Below the pieces are notes generated by a model. It worked only from the letters and a program-made list of their open reading frames with translations, was not told where the DNA came from and did not search any database. From assembly GCF_000814825.1 (NCBI RefSeq), contig NZ_CP009302.1:930001-994000 (forward strand): DNA of 64,000 nt, given 5' to 3'. Positions 61,650-64,000 of the stretch are shown here, in pieces. Position 1 is the stretch's first letter, and each line of letters starts with the position of its first letter. This DNA is from Berryella intestinalis (GTDB lineage: Bacteria; Actinomycetota; Coriobacteriia; Coriobacteriales; Eggerthellaceae). A program made the position numbers and the translations under genes.

Positions 61650-64000
61650 TTACTTCGCCCTTCTACGAGTTGCAACCAGGGCGATCAGGGCTGCGCAGCT
61701 TACGGCCACGATGCCTCCGACAGCCAGTCCGTCGCCCGTCACGGGCATCACGGAGCGCGCAGCCGATTTGGGCGCCACGGTAACGGAACCGTTGGCAGCT
61801 TTCTCTCCACCGCTCGGATCCGAGGGGTTCGGCTGCACGGGCGACACGGGATCCTTCGGATCGATCGGGTCGACGGGCTTGGGATCAACGGGATCAACGG
61901 GATCGACAGGTTTGGGATCGATGGGGTCTACCGGATCCACCGGGTCGGGCTGTTTGGGCTCGTGCGTGTTCACGACCTTGAAGCCATCTGCCGCGTTACC
62001 CGAGACCGCTGATTCGTAGTCCTTCACAGCGTCTTCGACCAGCTCATAGGAAATCTGGCGGCCATGGTTGTGCTTGAGGACGCCCTCGAACGCAGCCTTC
62101 CAGCCGGTGTCGGCAGAAAGGGTTTTCGATCCCACTTCGACGCCGTCTGCCTTCAGGCGAACGGTAACGGTCTTGGGTCGCAGTTTGTCCCGATCATCGG
62201 CATCGGACCACTCCTTGGCTACCGCGATGTCCATCCTTTCGGGCGAGTTGGTAACCGAGAACGTCGCTTTGGGATGAGCTTCGGTTGAGGGCGAAGAGGC
62301 TTCCAGAGCGGACTCCGTCGCCGTAACTGCGAAGCCCGCGGGAACGTTCTTCTCGTCGACGGTATACGTGACGGGAAGCGACTTCAGCTGCTTGTCCTTG
62401 TCGTACACCGCTACGTGAGAGGCCGCAAACGCTTTTCCGGAGCCGCCGACGGTTACGGGCACATCGAGGCTCCCCTCGGTCCAGGCTCCCTTGTCGTCCG
62501 CAAGCACTTCCCTGTTAGCAGAGCCCTCCGGAAGGGCGCTTTTATCGTAGCTGGCGGATACCGAGATCACGACATCGGTCTTTTCGTCCTCGGGCGTATC
62601 CGCGCTCCAGCGCTTCAGCACCTCCACCTCATGCATAGGCGCCCAACCTGCGTAGAAATGCGTTTCGATCGTTCGAGGCCCGACAATGGCCGCCACGTCG
62701 AACGGATTGTCGGCGGTGAAGTCGGCGGGGTCGGTCTCATCAGGGCGATCGAACCATCCGATGAACGCGTGAAGATCCCTTGCAGGGTATTCGCTCGGGA
62801 CCGCAATGCCGGTCACCGGCGCCATGGTGGCCTTATCCACGTACGGCGCCTCAGCCAGCGCGTCCGAATAGAAGTGGTACACGGCCTCCATCGTCGGATC
62901 GTCGCCGGTCTGCTTGTTGAACGAAACGAGCTCAGGGTTCGCATCGTTGCGGTTGCCATGGAACGTCACGGCCGCCCGCTTGCCGACAACCACTTCATGA
63001 GAGGGGTTGAGGAGGAAGTCCCACACACCCAGCGGATCGGCGTCAGCCGCCGCGTAATCGGCTTCGGGCATCTTGCTCATCATGAACAGCTTGGCCGAAT
63101 CGCCGTGGGTCGGCTCGTATCCGTTGATGCCGCGTGCGACCAGATAACCGCACTTGATCTGCATGTTTTCGGCATAGGCGGCGAAATCCCCCGTCGGAGC
63201 CCATTTCGTTTCGCTGATGGACACGCCGATCTTGTTGACAAGCTCACCGGTGAGGTTGATCCACGACTGCCCGTCGAGAACCCTGACGTCCTCGGCGATC
63301 GACGCCTTCGGCGTGATGGTTACCGGAGCGTAGGCGTACACGGATGCGCCGGACAGCTCGTCCGGATCGACGTCGACGCTCTTGGGTCCGACGCGCACGT
63401 TGTTGTTGGCGATGGTGGCATCATCGATGGTAAGGGCGCCGGCGTTGTAGATCCCGGCACCGTAACCGCTGCGCTGCTGGAAGTCGGTTCCACGCGCGTT
63501 CGTGTAGCCCTCGCTGATCCTCGCGCCACCCGACACGACGGCCGTGCCCTGGTTGAAGATGATGCCGCCGCGCGACGTCGCCCCCTTGGAGTACGCACCG
63601 CCGTTGATGTTCAGCTTGGATCCGATGCCCATGAAGATCTGGCCGCCTACGTAGTTAGGCGCGTTCGTGTGGTTTACCGGCTGGCCCGAGGCGTTGTAGT
63701 CCGACTCGGTCAAGGGCAGCTCGGTTGCCGGGAGCGTGTTCACGTCCTCGCGGATGGTTCCCGTTTCCTCGATCGTGGTGTTCGTGAGGTTCAGCGCGAT
63801 GCTGGAGGGCATGTTCATGGCCGTGCCCACCGAGATGGCGCCGCCGGCATTGCTGGCCCCCATGTTCGATATGCTGACGTTTTCCAAGGTGGCCGTACCC
63901 GATGAAGCCGGGAGGAACTTGCCCTGCCCGTCTTCGGCAAAGGTTCCCTCGAAGCAGATCGCGCCGCCGAATTTAGCCGCCCACTGGCTGTGGCCCGGAT
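61650..64000 (-). CDS. Large sortase-anchored surface protein, C-terminal part
   Basis: The frame is open to the window edge, so the N-terminus is missing; the visible part is about 783 aa. A Pmp/right-handed beta-helix-type region (AGGAISVGTA and GGIIFNQGTAVVSGGARISE) is followed by an InlB-like LBR repeat (DLHAFIGWFDRPDETD), a Cna-B domain (IAVAKEWSDADDRDKLRPKT), a Pro/Asp-rich wall spacer (VDPVDPIDPKPVDP repeats) and a sorting signal VMPVTGDG with a helix and an RRRAK tail. The sorting motif differs from that of the other surface protein (SPRTG). Confidence 0.85.
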   Translation of the reverse strand, partial: PGHSQWAAKFGGAICFEGTFAEDGQGKFLPASSGTATLENVSISNMGASNAGGAISVGTAMNMPSSIALNLTNTTIEETGTIREDVNTLPATELPLTESDYNASGQPVNHTNAPNYVGGQIFMGIGSKLNINGGAYSKGATSRGGIIFNQGTAVVSGGARISEGYTNARGTDFQQRSGYGAGIYNAGALTIDDATIANNNVRVGPKSVDVDPDELSGASVYAYAPVTITPKASIAEDVRVLDGQSWINLTGELVNKIGVSISETKWAPTGDFAAYAENMQIKCGYLVARGINGYEPTHGDSAKLFMMSKMPEADYAAADADPLGVWDFLLNPSHEVVVGKRAAVTFHGNRNDANPELVSFNKQTGDDPTMEAVYHFYSDALAEAPYVDKATMAPVTGIAVPSEYPARDLHAFIGWFDRPDETDPADFTADNPFDVAAIVGPRTIETHFYAGWAPMHEVEVLKRWSADTPEDEKTDVVISVSASYDKSALPEGSANREVLADDKGAWTEGSLDVPVTVGGSGKAFAASHVAVYDKDKQLKSLPVTYTVDEKNVPAGFAVTATESALEASSPSTEAHPKATFSVTNSPERMDIAVAKEWSDADDRDKLRPKTVTVRLKADGVEVGSKTLSADTGWKAAFEGVLKHNHGRQISYELVEDAVKDYESAVSGNAADGFKVVNTHEPKQPDPVDPVDPIDPKPVDPVDPVDPKPVDPIDPKDPVSPVQPNPSDPSGGEKAANGSVTVAPKSAARSVMPVTGDGLAVGGIVAVSCAALIALVATRRRAK

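Noticed and set aside
1-64000. tRNA, rRNA, riboswitch or attachment-site tRNA genes
   Set aside because: None recognised by eye at either end of the element or elsewhere; a covariance-model search would be decisive.

Overview
The window looks like a chromosomal stretch of a GC-rich anaerobic actinobacterium, most likely a Coriobacteriia gut bacterium (Eggerthellaceae type). This is inferred from the GC-rich genes, a TtrABC-like molybdopterin reductase with a c-heme sensor kinase, very large sortase-anchored surface proteins, a VaFE-repeat protein with a class B sortase, and tet(W). No rRNA, tRNA or CRISPR array was found, and no taxonomic marker gene is present, so the genus is not settled.

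About 0.9-42.7 kb reads as an integrated conjugative element that has been heavily invaded. On its left is a type I restriction operon on the minus strand (WYL regulator, hsdM, hsdS, hsdR). Its hsdS is split by an insertion carrying an RlmA-like 23S rRNA methyltransferase and an ISL3-family transposase, and its hsdR is frameshifted. Next come a YraN-like nuclease, parA-parB, a candidate oriT, mobC and a relaxase on the plus strand. A 1831-bp IS1595-family element with a lincosamide-nucleotidyltransferase-like passenger follows at 17-18.8 kb; an identical inverted copy sits at 40.9-42.7 kb. Between the copies are an McrB-type type IV restriction gene, a truncated mcrC, tet(W), and the conjugation module on the minus strand: xis/AlpA-like proteins, a replication protein, a DnaC-like ATPase, PcfB, VirD4, a Maff2-like protein, PrgI, VirB4, a CwlT-like hydrolase, VirB6, an SSB-like protein, the VaFE adhesin, sortase B and an XRE regulator. 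No integrase is visible.

Two operator families suggest element-wide control. A 13-bp palindrome lies over the start sites of both the WYL gene and parA. A 17-bp palindrome lies upstream of both the xis/rep operon and the transfer operon. All restriction activities of the element appear broken, while resistance genes (tet(W), two lnu-like copies, perhaps the rRNA methyltransferase) have accumulated.

From 42.7 kb the window appears to be chromosomal backbone: a stand-alone HIRAN protein, two membrane proteins, a TetR regulator, a lipid kinase, a two-component system next to a ttrBCA-like respiratory operon, a 1.7k-residue sortase substrate, a TnpV remnant, two DUF4230 proteins, a small membrane peptide, a YccF protein and the C-terminal part of a second large surface protein that runs off the right edge.
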